Notes: generated from the sequence alone by a model not told the origin. Counted from the first letter of the stretch, positions 1-11,043 are shown. The stretch is DNA of 64,000 nt from Aeromonas schubertii (GCF_000820105.1 NZ_CDDB01000063.1:17719-81718), one strand, 5' to 3'. Translations and numbers: made by a program.

Positions 1-2
1 GG

Positions 3-1865
3 CCGCTGCCCTTCGGCACCGCCCAACCCATGAGCGACTGCGCCAAAGACCAGAGCTTCACCCTGCGGGTCATGTTGCCGGGGGAGTATGAGTTCACCTT
101 CGATCAGGCGCACGCCACCCTCAAGGTGCTGCGCGCCACCAAGAAGACGGTCGTCAAACGCGCTCCGCCCGAGGTGCCCTGCAGCAAGTGGGACGGGGGG
201 CCGGTCACCACCTCCCTCGAGGGCGTCTGGCCGGACGGCACCCGGCTGCGGGATGCCTACTCGGGCCAGGAGGCCGTGGTGCAGGGGGGCAAGATCACCC
301 TGACTCCGGCGGCCAGCAGCGAAGGCATACTGTTGCTCGAGCCGGTCACCCAGGCCAAGCCGGCCCCCTTTAGCTGGGATCAGGCCAGCGTCTACTTCCT
401 CCTGACCGACCGCTTCCACAACGGAGACCCAAGCAACGACCACAGCTTCGGCCGCCAGAAGGATGGCAAGGACGAGGTGGCCACCTGGCACGGCGGCGAC
501 TTCAAGGGGCTGACCGAGAAGCTCGACTACATCAAGAGCCTCGGCATGAACGCCATCTGGATCACTCCTATGGTGGAGCAGGTGCATGGCTTCATCGGTG
601 GTGGCGAGCAGGGGAGCTTCCCCTTCTATGCCTACCACGGCTACTGGGCCCTCGACTTCACCAAAATCGATCCCAACTATGGGGACGAGGAGAGCCTGCG
701 CACCCTGGTGGACGAGGCCCACAAACGCGGTCTGCGCATCATACTGGACGTGGTGATGAACCACGCCGGCTACGCCACCCTGGGGGATCTGCAGGATCTC
801 GATCTTGCCTCCCTCACGGCGCAGCGCGACAAGCTGCCGGCGCGCTGGAACAGCTGGACCCCGAGCGGCGGCCTCAACTGGCATGGCTACAACCAGTTTA
901 TCAACTACCAGTCGAACGACTGGAGCCGGTGGTGGGGCGCCGACTGGGTGCGTGCCGACCTGCCAGGCTACCCCAAGCCGGGTAACGACGACGTGCAGGG
1001 ATCGGTGGCCGGACTGCCCGATTTTCTCACCGAGTCCACCGAGGCGGTGGATCTGCCCGAGTTTCTCAAGCACAAGGCCGACACCCGTGCCAGAACCATT
1101 CCCAATGCGAGCGTGAGCGACTACCTCATCGCCTGGCACACCGACTGGGTACGCCGCTTTGGTATCGACGGCTTTCGGGGTGATACGGTCAAACATCTGG
1201 AGCCCGCCGTCTGGGCCAGGCTGAAACAGGCGGGCAGCGAGGCGCTCCGGGAGTGGAAGGCGGCCAACCCCGACAAGAAGATCGACGATCTCCCCTTCTA
1301 CATGGTCGGTGAGGTGTGGGATCACGGGGTGAGCAAGGATCTCTGGTACGACAACGGCTTCGACTCGGTCATCAACTTCGACTACCAGAGAGAAGGCGCC
1401 CTTACCCATGCCCAGTGCATGAGCCAGGCCGAGGAGACCTATGCCTCCTACGCCAGGCGCATCAACGGCGATGCAAGCTTCAACGTGCTGAGCTACATCT
1501 CCTCCCACGATACCAAGCTCTTCTTCGGGGACTATCAGGACGTGGGTCTGCAAAAGCGGGTGGCCAACAGCTTCCTGCTGCTGCCGGGCGGGGTGCAGGT
1601 CTACTATGGTGACGAGTCTGGCCGGGGTCTGGCCAAGGATGGGGGCGTGTTCGATCAGGCCCTGCGCGCCGACATGAACTGGGGCGAGCTCGGCCAGGGT
1701 GAGAAGGCGGGCTTGCTGCGCCACTGGCAGAAGCTCGGTCAGTTCCGTGCCGCCCATCCGGCCATCGCCGCCGGCAGCCACCGGAAGCTCTCCGGCGCGC
1801 CCTACGCCTTCGTGCGAGAGCAGGGAGAAGACAAGGTGGTGGTGGTCTTCGCCGGTCGCTCATAA
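3..1865 (+). CDS. malS: MalS-like periplasmic alpha-amylase, 5' end outside window
   Basis: Glycoside hydrolase family 13 alpha-amylase that cuts internal alpha-1,4 bonds of maltodextrins, expected in the periplasm. The reading frame is open to the window edge, so the signal peptide and first tens of residues are missing; the ATG at 30 is probably internal. The order matches E. coli MalS (676 aa): a beta-rich N-terminal part with KWDGGPVTTSLEGVWPDGT, then the barrel starting near SVYFLLTDRFHNGDPSND. The four GH13 motifs are present: DVVMNH, GFRGDTVKH (nucleophile Asp), GEVWDHG (acid Glu) and SSHDT. The C-terminus (YAFVREQGEDK) also resembles MalS. It converges on pnp with a shared hairpin between them. 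Family is certain; the malS name rests on remembered similarity. Confidence 0.9.
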   Translation, partial: PLPFGTAQPMSDCAKDQSFTLRVMLPGEYEFTFDQAHATLKVLRATKKTVVKRAPPEVPCSKWDGGPVTTSLEGVWPDGTRLRDAYSGQEAVVQGGKITLTPAASSEGILLLEPVTQAKPAPFSWDQASVYFLLTDRFHNGDPSNDHSFGRQKDGKDEVATWHGGDFKGLTEKLDYIKSLGMNAIWITPMVEQVHGFIGGGEQGSFPFYAYHGYWALDFTKIDPNYGDEESLRTLVDEAHKRGLRIILDVVMNHAGYATLGDLQDLDLASLTAQRDKLPARWNSWTPSGGLNWHGYNQFINYQSNDWSRWWGADWVRADLPGYPKPGNDDVQGSVAGLPDFLTESTEAVDLPEFLKHKADTRARTIPNASVSDYLIAWHTDWVRRFGIDGFRGDTVKHLEPAVWARLKQAGSEALREWKAANPDKKIDDLPFYMVGEVWDHGVSKDLWYDNGFDSVINFDYQREGALTHAQCMSQAEETYASYARRINGDASFNVLSYISSHDTKLFFGDYQDVGLQKRVANSFLLLPGGVQVYYGDESGRGLAKDGGVFDQALRADMNWGELGQGEKAGLLRHWQKLGQFRAAHPAIAAGSHRKLSGAPYAFVREQGEDKVVVVFAGRS

Positions 1866-1896
1866 GCCTGCAGCGGCCTTCCTGGCAAGCAGAGAT

Positions 1897-1921
1897 AAAA
1901 AAAGCCGCCCAATCGGGCGGC
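1897..1921 (-). terminator. Rho-independent terminator of pnp
   Basis: A 7-bp GC stem (1904-1910 with 1915-1921) and 4-base loop is followed, on the minus strand, by a run of seven U (A run 1897-1903). It lies just past the pnp stop. For the convergent amylase transcript the U tract is poor, so it mainly serves pnp. Confidence 0.85.
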
Positions 1922-1938
1922 TTCTTCTTGGGCATGCC

Positions 1939-4083
1939 TTACTCGGCAGCCGGCTCTTCGGCGGCAGCGGCAGGTGCAGCTTCGGCAGCCGGCGCGGCGG
2001 CCTCGGCGTTGGCTTCCTTGATGGAGAGGCGCACGCGACCCTGACGGTCCACTTCCAGCACCTTCACCTTGACCATGTCACCGATGTTCAGGTAGTCGGC
2101 CACGTTCTGCACGCGCTCTTCGGTGATCTGGGAGATGTGCACCAGACCATCCTTGCCAGGCAGGATGTTGACGAAGGCACCGAAGTCGGCCAGACGCACG
2201 ACCTTACCTTCGTAGATGCGGCCCACTTCCACCTCGGCGGTGATGGCTTCGATGCGGCGAATGGCTTCCTTGGCGGCATCGCCATCCACGGCGGCGATAC
2301 GCACGGTACCGTCGTCATCGAGCTCGATGTTGGTGCCGGTCTCTTCGGTCAGGGCACGGATCACGGAGCCACCCTTACCGATGACGTCCTTGATTTTCTC
2401 CGGGCTGATCTTGATGGTGTGGATACGCGGAGCGAAATCGGAGATCTCGTCGCGCGGGGCGTTGATAGCCTGATCCATCACCTTCAGGATGTGCAGACGC
2501 GCGTCACGGGCCTGCTTCAGGGCGATCTCCATGATCTCCTTGGTGATACCCTCGATCTTGATGTCCATCTGCAGGGCGGTCACGCCCTCGGTGGTACCGG
2601 CAACCTTGAAGTCCATATCGCCCAGGTGATCTTCGTCACCCAGGATGTCGGACAGCACGACGAAGCCGTCTTCTTCCTTCACCAGACCCATGGCGATGCC
2701 GGCAACGGAGGCCTTGATCGGCACACCGGCGTCCATCAGGGCCAGGGAAGTACCACAGACGGAGGCCATGGAGGAGGAGCCGTTGGATTCGGTGATCTCA
2801 GACACCACACGCACCACGTACGGGAACTCGTCGGCGCTCGGCATCACGGCGGCAACGCCACGCTTGGCCAGACGACCGTGGCCGATTTCGCGGCGCTTGG
2901 GGCTGCCCATCATGCCGGTCTCGCCGACGCAGTAGGGCGGGAAGTTGTAGTGCAGCATGAAGCGGTCGGCACGATTGCCGGTCAGCTCGTCGATGTTCTG
3001 GGCATCGCGCTCGGTACCCAGGGTGGCAACCACCATGGCCTGAGTCTCACCACGGGTGAAGAGGGCAGAGCCGTGGGTACGCGGCAGCACGCCGGTGGCC
3101 ACGTTCAGGGCGCGCACCATGTGCGGGTCACGACCGTCGATACGCGGCTCGCCGCGCACCACACGACCACGAACGATGCGGCTTTCCAGGTTGTGGAACT
3201 CTTCGCCGATCTTCTTCGGGTCCAGGGTCTCGTCGGCGGCGATCAGCTGCTCGATGACACGTTGCTTGATGCCACCGATGGTCTCGTAACGCACGGCCTT
3301 CTCGGTGATGCGGTAGGCTTCGCCGAGCTCGGCGGTGGCCAGCTCGGCAACCTTGTCCTTCAGCGCCTGGTTAACGGCCGGAGCCACCCAGTTCCACGGC
3401 TTGGCACCGGCTTCGGCGGCAAACTCGTTGATGGCAGCGATGACGGTCTGCATCTGCTCGTGGCCATAGACCACGGCGCCCAGCATGACGTCTTCCGGCA
3501 GCACGGAGGCCTCGGATTCCACCATCAGCACAGCGCTGGCGGTACCGGCAACGACCAGATCCAGCTGGCTGGTTTCCAGCTCCTTCATGGTCGGGTTCAG
3601 CAGGTACTGACCGTTCATGTAACCGACGCGGGCTGCGCCGATCGGGCCATTGAAAGGAATGCCGGAAACGGCCAGAGCGGCAGAGGCGCCGATCATGGCA
3701 ACGATGTCCGGAGACACCTGCGGGTTCACGGACATCACGGTGGCCACTACCTGAACCTCATTGAGGAAGCCTTCCGGGAACAGCGGACGGATCGGGCGGT
3801 CGATCAGGCGGGCGATCAGGGTCTCGCCTTCACTCGGACGGCCTTCACGACGGAAGAAACCACCCGGGATACGGCCGGCGGCGTAGGTACGCTCCTGATA
3901 GTTGACGGTGAGCGGGAAGAAGTCACGACCGGCGTCGGCCTCCTTCTTGCCTACCACGGTGACGAACACGCAGGTGTCGTCCATGCTGACCATGACCGCG
4001 CCGGTGGCCTGGCGGGCCATCATGCCGGTTTCGAGAGTAACGGTGTGTTGACCGTACTGGAATGACTTAACGGTAGGATTCAC
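1939..4083 (-). CDS. pnp: Polyribonucleotide nucleotidyltransferase (PNPase)
   Basis: 3'-5' phosphorolytic exoribonuclease, the trimeric catalytic core of the RNA degradosome, also able to add 3' tails. The 714 aa match the usual length. Order: first RNase PH domain ([18 protein letters not shown] at the N-terminus), helical domain, second RNase PH domain ([14 protein letters not shown]), KH domain ([16 protein letters not shown]) and S1 domain ([15 protein letters not shown]), then an Ala/Glu-rich tail. The start is GTG at 4083, with AAGGA seven bases upstream. It is the last gene of the rpsO-pnp pair and has its own promoter after the rpsO terminator. In E. coli pnp autoregulates through RNase III cleavage of its leader; the long leader here would allow this, but I did not identify the stem. 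Confidence 0.97.
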   Translation of the reverse strand: MNPTVKSFQYGQHTVTLETGMMARQATGAVMVSMDDTCVFVTVVGKKEADAGRDFFPLTVNYQERTYAAGRIPGGFFRREGRPSEGETLIARLIDRPIRPLFPEGFLNEVQVVATVMSVNPQVSPDIVAMIGASAALAVSGIPFNGPIGAARVGYMNGQYLLNPTMKELETSQLDLVVAGTASAVLMVESEASVLPEDVMLGAVVYGHEQMQTVIAAINEFAAEAGAKPWNWVAPAVNQALKDKVAELATAELGEAYRITEKAVRYETIGGIKQRVIEQLIAADETLDPKKIGEEFHNLESRIVRGRVVRGEPRIDGRDPHMVRALNVATGVLPRTHGSALFTRGETQAMVVATLGTERDAQNIDELTGNRADRFMLHYNFPPYCVGETGMMGSPKRREIGHGRLAKRGVAAVMPSADEFPYVVRVVSEITESNGSSSMASVCGTSLALMDAGVPIKASVAGIAMGLVKEEDGFVVLSDILGDEDHLGDMDFKVAGTTEGVTALQMDIKIEGITKEIMEIALKQARDARLHILKVMDQAINAPRDEISDFAPRIHTIKISPEKIKDVIGKGGSVIRALTEETGTNIELDDDGTVRIAAVDGDAAKEAIRRIEAITAEVEVGRIYEGKVVRLADFGAFVNILPGKDGLVHISQITEERVQNVADYLNIGDMVKVKVLEVDRQGRVRLSIKEANAEAAAPAAEAAPAAAAEEPAAE

Positions 4084-4126
4084 GTGAATTTCCTTTTATC
4101 AATTTGGCCTTTCAAATTCGCGCACA

Positions 4127-4154
4127 AGTATACTTGATTCGAATTAAAAGGTAA
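4127..4154 (-). promoter_or_regulatory. Putative sigma-70 promoter of pnp
   Basis: Read on the minus strand: TTACCT (4149-4154), 16-base spacer, TATACT (4127-4132), about 45 bases before the pnp start codon and after the rpsO terminator. It is placed to give pnp transcription independent of rpsO. Confidence 0.6.
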
Positions 4155-4187
4155 GCGCTGCAACCGCACGCTTGATGCGCCTTAACG

Positions 4188-4215
4188 AAAAAAGGGGGAA
4201 CCTGACGGTTCCCCC
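4188..4215 (-). terminator. Terminator between rpsO and pnp
   Basis: A perfect 9-bp stem (4194-4202 with 4207-4215), 4-base loop, then six U on the minus strand. It follows the rpsO stop by 25 bases. In E. coli a comparable t1 terminator partly separates rpsO from pnp. Confidence 0.85.
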
Positions 4216-4240
4216 TTTTCCAACGAAATCGTGCGGTCGA

Positions 4241-4510
4241 TTAGCGACGCAGACCCAGCTTGGCGATCAGCGCAGCGTAACGAGCGTTGTCTTTACGCTT
4301 CAGGTAGTCCAGCAGCTTACGACGCTGGGAAACCATGCGCAGCAGACCGCGACGACCGTGGTGGTCTTTGGCGTGCTGCTTGAAGTGGCCTTGCAGGTGG
4401 TTGATCTGAGCAGTCAGCAGGGCAACCTGAACTTCCGGAGAACCGGTGTCGTTGGCGCCACGAGCGTGTTCGGCTACGATCTGAGCCTTGATTTCAGCAT
4501 TTAGAGACAT
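4241..4510 (-). CDS. rpsO: 30S ribosomal protein S15
   Basis: Small-subunit protein S15, an early binder of the 16S rRNA central domain. It has the standard 89 aa with the family blocks [36 protein letters not shown] and LDYLKRKD. It sits between truB and pnp as in E. coli, with its own promoter upstream and a strong terminator downstream. In E. coli S15 represses its own translation through a leader pseudoknot; the leader here was not folded. Confidence 0.98.
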   Translation of the reverse strand: MSLNAEIKAQIVAEHARGANDTGSPEVQVALLTAQINHLQGHFKQHAKDHHGRRGLLRMVSQRRKLLDYLKRKDNARYAALIAKLGLRR

Positions 4511-4580
4511 GTGTCTACTCCAGCTAGAGTGTTTAAAGGTTCACAGCCGATCTCTAATTCAGCCGTGAAATGAGGGCGGT

Positions 4581-4608
4581 ATCATACCATCTTTGCCGCA
4601 CTTGGCAA
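4581..4608 (-). promoter_or_regulatory. Putative sigma-70 promoter of rpsO
   Basis: Minus-strand TTGCCA (4603-4608), 16-base spacer, TATGAT (4581-4586). It lies in the 121-base gap between the truB stop and the rpsO start, giving a leader of about 65 bases. Confidence 0.65.
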
Positions 4609-4631
4609 CGCTGCATGACACCCGCCGAACA

Positions 4632-5585
4632 TTACTCTTCGTCAGCGCCGAGGCGAACCAGACGACGGGGAGCCACGCGGCCATCGTCATCGATCTCGCC
4701 AACGCCGATGAACTCGCGCTCGGGTCCGACCGTCATGCGCACCTGACCGCTCTGGGGTGCCCCCGCCACCTGGACCGCCTGGCCCTGGTTGACGTAGGCG
4801 GCCACCGCCGGCAGCAGATTCACCTCGGGCAGGGAGGCCACGGCGGTGTCCATCGGCAGCAGCAGCGGATCCAGGTGCTCGCGCGGCGGCACTGTCTGGG
4901 CACGGGCGTGCTCCAGGATGCACTCGAGCTGCTCCAGGGTCAGCATCCGATCGTACGGATAGCTGGCCACCTGAGTGCGACGCAGGGCAGTGACGTGGGC
5001 GCCACAGCCGAGCAGCTCACCGAGATCGTCCACCAGGGAGCGGATGTAGGTACCCTTGCTGCAGTGCACCTCCATCTTGATCTCGTCTCCCTCCACGCTG
5101 ATGAGCTTGAGCTCATAGATGGTGATGGGGCGAGCCTCGCGCTCGATGACGATCCCTTCGCGGGCATACTCATAGAGCGGGCGACCGTTGTGCTTGAGCG
5201 CCGAGTACATGGACGGCACCTGCATGATGGGGCCACGGAACTTGTCCAGCGCCTCAATGATGTCACCGGTAGCCACATTGACCGGACGCTCGCTGACCAC
5301 TTCCCCGTCCGCGTCGCTGGTGTTGGTGCGCACGCCAAGCTTGGCGGTCACCTGATAACGCTTGTCGGCGTCCAGCAGGAACTGGGAGAACTTGGTCGCC
5401 TCACCGAGGCAGATGGGCAACATGCCGGTGGCCAGGGGATCCAGAGCACCGGTGTGGCCCGCCTTGGCGGCGTTATAGATACGCTTGACCTTCTGCAACA
5501 CATCGTTGGAGGTCAGGCCGGTCGGCTTGTCGAGCAGCAGGATGCCGTGAACCTCACGGCCCTTGAAACGACGTCTACGAGACAT
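4632..5585 (-). CDS. truB: tRNA pseudouridine-55 synthase
   Basis: Makes the pseudouridine at position 55 in the T-loop of nearly all tRNAs. From ATG 5585 the protein is 317 aa, close to E. coli TruB (314), and opens [14 protein letters not shown]. The catalytic aspartate lies in [11 protein letters not shown], and KPTGLTSND and the C-terminal PUA-like part are present. The frame is open 26 codons further upstream, but that stretch lies inside rbfA and is not conserved; AGGA precedes ATG 5585. The rbfA stop is one base before this start, so the two are probably translationally coupled. Confidence 0.96.
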   Translation of the reverse strand: MSRRRRFKGREVHGILLLDKPTGLTSNDVLQKVKRIYNAAKAGHTGALDPLATGMLPICLGEATKFSQFLLDADKRYQVTAKLGVRTNTSDADGEVVSERPVNVATGDIIEALDKFRGPIMQVPSMYSALKHNGRPLYEYAREGIVIEREARPITIYELKLISVEGDEIKMEVHCSKGTYIRSLVDDLGELLGCGAHVTALRRTQVASYPYDRMLTLEQLECILEHARAQTVPPREHLDPLLLPMDTAVASLPEVNLLPAVAAYVNQGQAVQVAGAPQSGQVRMTVGPEREFIGVGEIDDDGRVAPRRLVRLGADEE

Positions 5586-5586
5586 C

Positions 5587-6015
5587 TCAGGCGTTATCCT
5601 CAGTTGTGTCATCCGCCACATCGTCCTCACGACCGGATTCGGCCATGCGACGCTTGTCCTCACGGATGGTGTTGGTCACCAGGTTGGACATGCGCATCCC
5701 TTCCACCAGGGTCTCGTCATAGAAGAAGCGCAGCTCGGGCACCACGCGCAGACGCATGGCGCTGCCCAGCAGACTACGGATGTAGCCGGCGGCCTCACCG
5801 AGGGCGGTCAGGGCCTCTTTGATGCGCTCGGGATCGTTGTCGAGCTGCAGGAAGGTGACATATACCTTGGCATAGTTGAGGTCACGGGAGACCTCTACGT
5901 CAGAGACGGTCACCATGCCGAAACGCGGGTCTTTCACCTCACGTTGCAGGATCAGCGCGATTTCACGCTGGATCTGCTGTCCGACCCGACGGGTCCGACT
6001 GAATTCTCTCGCCAT
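5587..6015 (-). CDS. rbfA: Ribosome-binding factor A
   Basis: Late 30S maturation factor with a KH-type fold that binds near the 16S 5' helix and is important for growth in the cold. 142 aa, with typical openings [18 protein letters not shown] and REVKDPR and the [13 protein letters not shown] segment. The tail is acidic ([13 protein letters not shown]). It lies between infB and truB as in the classical nusA-infB operon. A 7-bp GC hairpin (6036-6053) separates it from infB. Confidence 0.96.
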   Translation of the reverse strand: MAREFSRTRRVGQQIQREIALILQREVKDPRFGMVTVSDVEVSRDLNYAKVYVTFLQLDNDPERIKEALTALGEAAGYIRSLLGSAMRLRVVPELRFFYDETLVEGMRMSNLVTNTIREDKRRMAESGREDDVADDTTEDNA

Positions 6016-6035
6016 GTTTTTACACCTGCGATAAA

Positions 6036-6053
6036 GGGGGGCCGCAGCCCCCC
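6036..6053 (-). other. GC-rich hairpin between infB and rbfA
   Basis: A perfect 7-bp stem (6036-6042 with 6047-6053) with a 4-base loop, followed on the minus strand by only three U. It could be a weak attenuator or an RNA-processing or stability hairpin inside the operon. Confidence 0.5.
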
Positions 6054-6069
6054 ATCTTGAACCTTCGAA

Positions 6070-8763
6070 TTACAGAGAGCGCTTGATTTCCACGGTCTCG
6101 TAGACTTCGATCTGGTCGCCAACGCGGACGTCGTTGTAGTTCTTCACCGCGATGCCGCACTCGTAGCCATTCTTGACTTCGTTGACGTCATCCTTGAAGC
6201 GACGCAGGGACTCCAGCTCGCCTTCGTAGATGACCACGTTGTCACGCAGCACACGGATACGGTTGGAGCGCTTGACCACGCCCTCGGTGACCATACAACC
6301 GGCAACGGCACCGAACTTGGGCGACTTGAACACGTCGCGCACTTCGGCCAGACCGATGATCTCCTGCTTGTACTCCGGCGCCAGCATGCCGCTCATGGCC
6401 TGCTTCACTTCGTCGATCAGATCATAGATGACGGAGTAGTAGCGCAGATCCAGGCTCTCGGCCTCGATCACCTTGCGCGCAGAGGCGTCGGCACGGACGT
6501 TGAAGCCCACCAGGATGGCGCTGGACGCGGCCGCCAGGGTGGCGTCGGTCTCGGTGATACCACCGACACCGGAGCCGACGATCTTCACCTTCACCTCGTC
6601 GGTGGAGAGCTTGACCAGGGCGTCGCAGATCGCTTCCACGGAACCCTGTACGTCGGCCTTCAGGACCACGTTCACCTCGGAGACTTCGCCTTCGGTCATG
6701 TTGGCGAACATGTTCTCCAGCTTGGCCTTCTGCTGGCGAGCCAGCTTGACCTCGCGGAACTTGCCCTGACGATAGAGAGCCACTTCACGGGCCTTCTTCT
6801 CGTCACGCACGACGGTGGCTTCGTCACCGGCAGAGGGAACACCGGAGAGACCCAGGATCTCGACCGGCAGGGAGGGACCAGCCTCCTTGATCTCTTTGCC
6901 CAGCTCGTCACGCATGGCACGCACACGGCCGTACTCGAGGCCACACAGCACGATGTCGCCTTGACGCAGGGTACCTTCCTGCACCAGTACGGTGGCAACC
7001 GGACCACGACCCTTGTCGAGGAAGGACTCGATGACCACGCCGTTGGCCATGCCGTCGACCACGGCCTTGAGCTCCAGCACTTCGGACTGGATCAGAATGG
7101 CCTCCAGCAGGTCGTCGATGCCCTGACCGGACTTGGCGGAGACGTGCACGAACTGGCAGTCACCACCCCAGTCTTCGGACATGACGTCGTAGCGGGCCAG
7201 CTCGGTCTTGACGCGATCCGGATCCGCTTCCGGCTTGTCGATCTTGTTGACCGCAACAACCAGCGGCACACCGGCCGCCTTGGCGTGCTGGATGGCCTCG
7301 ATGGTCTGCGGCATCACGCCGTCGTCCGCCGCCACCACCAGGACCACGATATCGGTCGCCTTGGCACCACGAGCACGCATGGAGGTAAAGGCCGCGTGAC
7401 CCGGGGTATCCAGGAAGGTGATCATGCCGCTTTCGGTCTTAACGTGGTAAGCACCGATATGCTGGGTAATGCCACCGGCTTCGCCTGCGGCGACCTTGGC
7501 CTTACGGATGTAGTCCAGCAGGGAGGTCTTACCGTGGTCGACGTGACCCATGATGGTGACAACCGGCGCGCGCGGCTTGGCTTCGGAGGTCTCGTCACGA
7601 TCGGACAGCACCGCCTCTTCCAGCTCGTTCTCACGACGCAGCACCACCTTGTGACCCATCTCCTCGGCGACCAGCTGAGCGGTCTCCTGGTCGATCACCT
7701 GGTTGATGGTGGCCATGGCACCCATCTTCATCATCACCTTGATGACTTCAACGCCCTTGACGGCCATCTTGTTGGCCAGCTCGGCCACTGTGATGGTCTC
7801 GCCGATGATGACGTCACGGTTGACCGCGGCAGCCGGCTTGTTGAAGCCGTGCTTCATGGCGTTCGGGGTGGCCATCTTGCCACGCTTGCCCTTGCGAGCA
7901 CGCGGGTTGCGATCGTCGCGGTCATCGTCGCGGCGGCCGGTCTTCTTCGGCCCCTTGGCGGCGGTAGCACCACGGCGACGGCTCTCTTCCTTGCTGTCCT
8001 GCTCGTCTTCGGCGGCACGGGCATGCATGGAGGTAGTGACGTGGTAGTCTCCGCTCTCGGTGGCACGCTTGGCCTCTTCCTCGGCCCAACGGGCCGCATT
8101 CTCTTCAGCCATCAGGCGGGCTTCTTCCGCCTTCTTGGCTGCCAGTTCTTCCGCCTTCTGAAGGGCGGTCGCTTCTTGTTGGCGCTTCAGTTCTTCTGCT
8201 TCGCGCTTGGCCATCTTCTCTGCCTCTTGCTGAGCTTTGCTATCGGCTGCGTTCGCTGGCTGCTGCTGAGCCTGGCGAGCCTTTTTCTCTGCCTCGATAC
8301 GCGCCTTTTCCTCAGCTTCCAGGCGAGCCTGCTCAGCCACACGGCGAGCCTTCTCTTCCGCCTCGTTGCGAGCCTTTTCTTCGGCCTCGCGACGAGCCTT
8401 CTCTTCCGCTTCCAAACGCGCTTTTTCTTCGGCTTCCTGACGCTGTTCTTCTTCCAGCGCCGAGCGTCTTACATAGGTGCGAGACTTGCGCACCTCTACC
8501 TGTACTTCCTTGCTCTTGCCACCAGTCCCCTGAACACTCAGGGTGCTCTTGGTCTTGCGCTGCAAGGTCATACGGGCAGGGGCGGCACTCGCCTCTTCAC
8601 CGTGTTGCTTCTTCAGATGGGTCAACAGAGCCTGTTTCTCGGACTCGCTAACCATGTCATCGGCCTTGCTCTTGTCGATACCGGCCGCAGCAAACTGCTG
8701 GAGAAGACGATCAACCGGCGTGTCGATGTCAGTGGCAAGTTGTTTTACTGATACTTCTGCCAT
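6070..8763 (-). CDS. infB: Translation initiation factor IF-2
   Basis: GTPase that brings fMet-tRNA to the 30S subunit and promotes subunit joining. 897 aa. The N-terminal IF2 domain ([19 protein letters not shown]) is followed by a long charged coiled-coil of repeated AEEKAR-type units at about residues 105-230, a basic linker, then the G domain with [20 protein letters not shown] and NKIDK, and the C-terminal domains. The start is ATG 8763 with GGAGG upstream. It lies between nusA and rbfA. E. coli makes shorter forms from internal starts; none was assigned here. Confidence 0.98.
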   Translation of the reverse strand: MAEVSVKQLATDIDTPVDRLLQQFAAAGIDKSKADDMVSESEKQALLTHLKKQHGEEASAAPARMTLQRKTKSTLSVQGTGGKSKEVQVEVRKSRTYVRRSALEEEQRQEAEEKARLEAEEKARREAEEKARNEAEEKARRVAEQARLEAEEKARIEAEKKARQAQQQPANAADSKAQQEAEKMAKREAEELKRQQEATALQKAEELAAKKAEEARLMAEENAARWAEEEAKRATESGDYHVTTSMHARAAEDEQDSKEESRRRGATAAKGPKKTGRRDDDRDDRNPRARKGKRGKMATPNAMKHGFNKPAAAVNRDVIIGETITVAELANKMAVKGVEVIKVMMKMGAMATINQVIDQETAQLVAEEMGHKVVLRRENELEEAVLSDRDETSEAKPRAPVVTIMGHVDHGKTSLLDYIRKAKVAAGEAGGITQHIGAYHVKTESGMITFLDTPGHAAFTSMRARGAKATDIVVLVVAADDGVMPQTIEAIQHAKAAGVPLVVAVNKIDKPEADPDRVKTELARYDVMSEDWGGDCQFVHVSAKSGQGIDDLLEAILIQSEVLELKAVVDGMANGVVIESFLDKGRGPVATVLVQEGTLRQGDIVLCGLEYGRVRAMRDELGKEIKEAGPSLPVEILGLSGVPSAGDEATVVRDEKKAREVALYRQGKFREVKLARQQKAKLENMFANMTEGEVSEVNVVLKADVQGSVEAICDALVKLSTDEVKVKIVGSGVGGITETDATLAAASSAILVGFNVRADASARKVIEAESLDLRYYSVIYDLIDEVKQAMSGMLAPEYKQEIIGLAEVRDVFKSPKFGAVAGCMVTEGVVKRSNRIRVLRDNVVIYEGELESLRRFKDDVNEVKNGYECGIAVKNYNDVRVGDQIEVYETVEIKRSL

Positions 8764-8788
8764 TCATATACCTCCGTTGATCTCGTAC

Positions 8789-10285
8789 TTAGGACTGCTC
8801 TCCGAACCAGCAGATGTTGCGAGCAGCCATGATCAGCTCACCGGCCTTCTCGGCGGTCAGCCCTTCAATATCGGCAAGGTCGTCGATGCCCTGCTCGGCC
8901 AGGTCTTCCAGGGTGCCGATACCACGGCCCGCCAGGGCATAACCGACGGCGGTGGAGAGCCCTTCGAGAGCCAGCAGCTCCTCGGTCGGCTCGACGGCTT
9001 CCTTGGACTCTTCGCTGGCCAGGGCCTTGGTGGTCAGGGCTGCCTTGGCACGGCCGCGCAACTCTTCGACCATGTCTTCGTCCAGACCGTCGATGGCGAG
9101 CAGCTCGTTGACCGGCACGTAAGCGATCTCCTCCAGGGTGGAGAAGCCCTCTTCCATCAGCATCTCGGCGAAATCGTCATCGATATCCAGGGTGCTGGTG
9201 AAGAGGTTCATGATGCGGTCGTTCTCGGCCTGGTGCTTGGCACGCATGTCCTCGACGGTCATGACGTTGAGCTCCCAACCGGTCAGCTGGGAAGCCAGGC
9301 GCACGTTCTGACCGTTACGGCCGATGGCCTGGGCCAGATTGGCCGCTTCGACGGCAATATCCATGGTGTGATTGTCTTCATCGACCACGATGGAGGCCAC
9401 ATCGGCCGGCGCCATGGCGTTGATCACATACTGGGCCGGATTGTCATCGTACAGCACGATGTCGGCACGCTCGCCACCCAGCTCCGCGGAGACGGCCTGG
9501 ACACGGGCACCACGCATGCCGATACAGGCACCGATAGGATCGATGCGGCGATCGTTGGTCTTGACGGCGATCTTGGCACGGGAGCCCGGATCGCGGGCGG
9601 CGCCCATGATCTGAATCATCTCTTCGCCGATCTCCGGCACTTCGATGCGAAACAGCTCTTTGAGGAAATCCGGGCTGGAGCGGCTGACAAACAGCTGGGA
9701 GCCACGGGCCTCGGGACGCACGGCATAGAGCAGACCACGCACACGGTCACCCGGGCGGAAGGTCTCGCGCGGGAGCATGTCATCACGGAAGATAACGGCT
9801 TCGGCGTTGCTGCCCAGATCCAGCACCACGTTCTCGCGGTTGCTCTTCTTGACCACACCGCTGATGATGGTGCCTTCTTTATCCTTGAACTGCTCGACGA
9901 CCTGGGAACGCTCGGCTTCGCGCACTTTTTGCACGATCACCTGCTTGGCAGTCTGGGTGGTGATACGGTCGAAGGTGACAGATTCAATCTGATCCTCAAC
10001 GTACTCGCCCACCTGAATCTCGGGCTCTTCAACCTGAGCGGCTTCCAGGGTGATCTCGGCGTACGGGTTTTCCATCTCGGCCTGGTCGGCAATGACTTTC
10101 CAGCGACGGAAGGTGTCGAAATCCCCGGTCTTGCGATCGATGGCGACGCGCACTTCGATCTCGCCTTCATATTTTTTCTTGGTCGCGGTGGCCAGAGCAG
10201 TCTCCAGCGCCTGGAAGATCTTCTCGCGGGGAACGGCCTTCTCGTTGGATACGGCGTCAACGACCAGCAAAATCTCTTTATTCAT
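8789..10285 (-). CDS. nusA: Transcription termination/antitermination factor NusA
   Basis: RNA-polymerase-binding elongation factor affecting pausing, termination and antitermination. 498 aa. Order: N-terminal polymerase-binding domain ([23 protein letters not shown]), S1 domain, two KH domains ([41 protein letters not shown]) and two C-terminal acidic repeats ending NICWFGEQ. Second in the rimP-nusA-infB operon, 14 bases after the rimP stop. In E. coli NusA represses its own operon by aiding termination in the leader; two leader hairpins here could play that part. Confidence 0.98.
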   Translation of the reverse strand: MNKEILLVVDAVSNEKAVPREKIFQALETALATATKKKYEGEIEVRVAIDRKTGDFDTFRRWKVIADQAEMENPYAEITLEAAQVEEPEIQVGEYVEDQIESVTFDRITTQTAKQVIVQKVREAERSQVVEQFKDKEGTIISGVVKKSNRENVVLDLGSNAEAVIFRDDMLPRETFRPGDRVRGLLYAVRPEARGSQLFVSRSSPDFLKELFRIEVPEIGEEMIQIMGAARDPGSRAKIAVKTNDRRIDPIGACIGMRGARVQAVSAELGGERADIVLYDDNPAQYVINAMAPADVASIVVDEDNHTMDIAVEAANLAQAIGRNGQNVRLASQLTGWELNVMTVEDMRAKHQAENDRIMNLFTSTLDIDDDFAEMLMEEGFSTLEEIAYVPVNELLAIDGLDEDMVEELRGRAKAALTTKALASEESKEAVEPTEELLALEGLSTAVGYALAGRGIGTLEDLAEQGIDDLADIEGLTAEKAGELIMAARNICWFGEQS

Positions 10286-10299
10286 GTGGAAAAGCCTCG

Positions 10300-10758
10300 T
10301 TAACCAAAGTGCGGAACTATGTTGGCCTTCTGGATATTGGTGAAAGCCAGCACTTCGTCCTTACCATCTACCGTCAAGGTGATCATGTCCCCCTCGACAG
10401 ACTTGATTACGCCTTTGAACTTGCGGCGGTTATTTGTTGCCATCCGAAGCGTTACCGCCGCCTCCTGGCCAATGTATTTCTCGTAGTGGGCGACCTTGAA
10501 CAGGAGTCGATCCAGCCCGGGTGAGGAGACTTCGAGGTAATACTCCTCGCTGATGGGATCCTCTACATCGAGCAGAGCCCCCGCCTGATAACTCACCTCG
10601 GCGCAGTTTTCGACAGAAACCCCATTCTCGCTGTCAATGAAGACACGCAAGGTGGAGTGCTTGCCGGCGCGCACAAACTCGATGCCCCACAACTCGAAGC
10701 CCAGGGCCTGGATCGGCGCCTCGAGCAGCTCGGTCAAACGTTGTTCCAACGTAGCCAA
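10300..10758 (-). CDS. rimP: Ribosome maturation factor RimP
   Basis: 30S assembly factor for early S12/S5 steps. I start it at TTG 10758 (152 aa, [12 protein letters not shown]) because GGAGG lies six bases before that codon and the E. coli protein begins MSTLEQKL. An in-frame GTG two codons earlier touches the Shine-Dalgarno sequence and is unlikely. Conserved blocks: [17 protein letters not shown] and [14 protein letters not shown]. It is the first protein gene after tRNA-fMet, as in E. coli metY-rimP-nusA-infB. Confidence 0.93.
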   Translation of the reverse strand: MATLEQRLTELLEAPIQALGFELWGIEFVRAGKHSTLRVFIDSENGVSVENCAEVSYQAGALLDVEDPISEEYYLEVSSPGLDRLLFKVAHYEKYIGQEAAVTLRMATNNRRKFKGVIKSVEGDMITLTVDGKDEVLAFTNIQKANIVPHFG

Positions 10759-10778
10759 AGTCACCCTCCGAAAAACAA

Positions 10779-10798
10779 AAAAAGGGCATAAAGCCCAT
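10779..10798 (-). terminator. Small U-tract hairpin directly before rimP
   Basis: Minus strand: GGGC, 5-base loop, GCCC (10786-10789 with 10795-10798) followed by seven U, some 15 bases before the rimP Shine-Dalgarno sequence. The stem is short, so this is at most a weak terminator or pause site. Confidence 0.35.
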
Positions 10799-10830
10799 GT
10801 CAGATCAGGTCAGCGTAAAACACACATAAC

Positions 10831-10858
10831 AAAAAGCCCCGATATCAAATCGGGGCTT
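10831..10858 (-). terminator. Terminator/attenuator after tRNA-fMet
   Basis: A perfect 10-bp stem (10834-10843 with 10849-10858), 5-base loop and a minus-strand U tract (A run 10831-10835). It lies between tRNA-fMet and rimP, so it either ends the tRNA transcript or attenuates read-through into rimP-nusA-infB. Confidence 0.8.
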
Positions 10859-10921
10859 GGCGCTTTACCCTGATTGTCGCCTCGCAGCGACCGCACCCTG
10901 AGCAATGGGATGCGTGAAATT

Positions 10922-10998
<77 letters not shown>

Positions 10999-11014
10999 TC
11001 CGAAATCGTGCGAG

Positions 11015-11043
11015 ATTATAGCCATGTCAAAACTCAGGTTCAA
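11015..11043 (-). promoter_or_regulatory. Strong sigma-70 promoter of tRNA-fMet and the rimP-nusA operon
   Basis: Minus-strand TTGAAC (11038-11043), 17-base spacer, perfect TATAAT (11015-11020), then a discriminator CTCGCACG. The start point falls a few bases before the mature tRNA. Confidence 0.8.

Noticed and set aside
1699-4065. 788-codon plus-strand open frame opposite pnp
   Set aside because: Antisense shadow of pnp; low-complexity His/Gly/Asp translation with no recognisable domain, caused by GC-rich third positions.
8270-8450. Tandem repeat in the N-terminal part of infB
   Set aside because: It encodes the AEEKAR-type coiled coil normal for IF-2 and is not a mobile or regulatory repeat.
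6961-8751. 596-codon plus-strand open frame opposite infB
   Set aside because: Shadow of infB; the Phe/Leu-rich stretch is the complement of the Lys/Glu coiled coil.
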